From Alphaproteobacteria bacterium MarineAlpha9_Bin7 (GTDB lineage: Bacteria > Pseudomonadota > Alphaproteobacteria > UBA7887), in NCBI GenBank assembly GCA_002938115.1, contig PTKD01000015.1, positions 1-16,559 on the forward strand: a stretch of 16,559 nt of DNA. Reading direction: 5' to 3'. Below the pieces are notes generated by a model. That model did not search any database. It saw only the letters and a list, made by a program, of their open reading frames with translations, and was not told where the DNA came from. Of the stretch, positions 16,150 to 16,559 are shown piece after piece. The position numbers and the translations under genes are program-made. Position 1 is the first letter of the stretch. Each line of letters opens with the position of its first letter.

Positions 16150-16431
16150 TGCACTCTCCCCGTACGTAGTAAACGCAAGGGTCAAGTTACCGGACGCAAC
16201 AACTTGCCTTGTCGTTTTGCATTATGCGCGTATTGGTACCCTGGGCCACTTCTACCACTATAAACGCCACTCATTAACATCAAGGCTTTCCAATCTACCC
16301 GAAAAAATGACCTTCAAGTTTGATGCGTTCAGACCTGGTTCAGCCTGCATTCCACAATTTTTGGGTGAAGTTCCTCTATGCGTACAAAACGCGTCCATAA
16401 TATAAAGGCTTCTCTACGTACAGCACGACAA
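16150..16431. other. upstream region of the broken dehydratase, no gene seen
   Basis: No frame here looks coding. Upstream of the dehydratase ATG is an interrupted inverted repeat: CAAGG (16176-16180) and CAAGTT (16183-16188) are matched by AACTTG (16201-16206) and CCTTG (16207-16211), with a two-base bulge on one side. It could be an operator of the minus-strand gene. No promoter was recognised with confidence. Confidence 0.3.
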
Positions 16432-16559
16432 TCATCGCACTACGACGCCAGAGAAAGTGTGTGCAAGTTTCGTCGCCATTTGTTCCGCAAGCACCTGCAG
16501 GGGGCGGACCAATTTTTTTTTCGCCATCGCCGAAGTAAAGGCCGAAGAGGCGATGAAGC
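16432..16559 (-). CDS. possible C-terminal end of a gene entering from the right edge
   Basis: Read on the minus strand from the window edge, 41 codons are open up to a TGA at 16432-16434. They include SAMAKKKLVRPLQVLAEQM and end HTFSGVVVR. Third positions are mostly G or C and the composition is protein-like, but I recognise no family. The plus strand is also open to the edge here (ending FAIAEVKAEEAMK), so the choice of strand is uncertain and the region may be non-coding. Confidence 0.25.
   Translation of the reverse strand, partial: FIASSAFTSAMAKKKLVRPLQVLAEQMATKLAHTFSGVVVR

Noticed and set aside
16130..16405. Plus-strand open frame of 91 codons near the right edge
   Set aside because: It begins inside the antisense of the dehydratase start, lacks a ribosome binding site and resembles no family.

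Overview
The window looks like chromosomal DNA of a proteobacterium, most likely an alphaproteobacterium (perhaps marine or host-associated). This rests on protein style only: an ATGA-coupled urease accessory operon, an Atm1-type ABC exporter, a sarcosine/dimethylglycine dehydrogenase-family flavoprotein and a TRAP-type binding-protein remnant. There is no rRNA, tRNA or other phylogenetic marker in it. I see no rRNA, tRNA, CRISPR array, insertion sequence or phage gene.

Layout. (1) Positions 1-1896, plus strand: the last codons of ureC followed by ureE, ureF and ureG, which mature the nickel enzyme urease. (2) 1984-5876, a redox cluster: an SDR-fold protein on the minus strand whose catalytic tetrad is replaced, divergent from a Tas-like aldo/keto reductase and a flavin (Baeyer-Villiger type) monooxygenase on the plus strand. 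(3) 5884-7695, minus strand: a complete Atm1/HMT-type ABC half-transporter, tail to tail with the monooxygenase. (4) 7696-8121: a 426-bp gap without a convincing gene. (5) 8122-10732, plus strand: a phytanoyl-CoA dioxygenase-family oxygenase, then an exported HtrA-like serine protease. (6) 10733-12063, minus strand: a patch with a 45-codon stump resembling a TRAP binding protein, a small cysteine-containing ORF of doubtful status, and a visibly AT-rich classical SDR. (7) 12308-14755, plus strand: a large FAD/folate dehydrogenase of the DMGDH/sarcosine dehydrogenase family, with a strong ribosome binding site and a near-perfect palindrome in its leader. (8) 14942-16149, minus strand: a RhamD-like enolase-superfamily dehydratase broken by a stop codon and a nearby frameshift. 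(9) 16150-16559: mostly featureless, with a possible gene end at the right edge.

How the genes work together. The urease genes form a clear operon that supplies nitrogen from urea. The SDR/AKR/monooxygenase group could process a carbonyl compound (alcohol or ketone to ester), but that is inference from neighbourhood. The folate-linked dehydrogenase would demethylate a betaine or glycine derivative and feed one-carbon units to tetrahydrofolate. The right half (about 10.7-16.2 kb) shows gene decay and base-composition change: a truncated transporter gene, an AT-rich insertion-like gene and a doubly broken sugar-acid dehydratase. No obviously new multi-gene system is present. The most unusual items are the tetrad-less SDR, the double-lesion pseudogene, the stump of a solute-binding protein and the palindromes in gene leaders.
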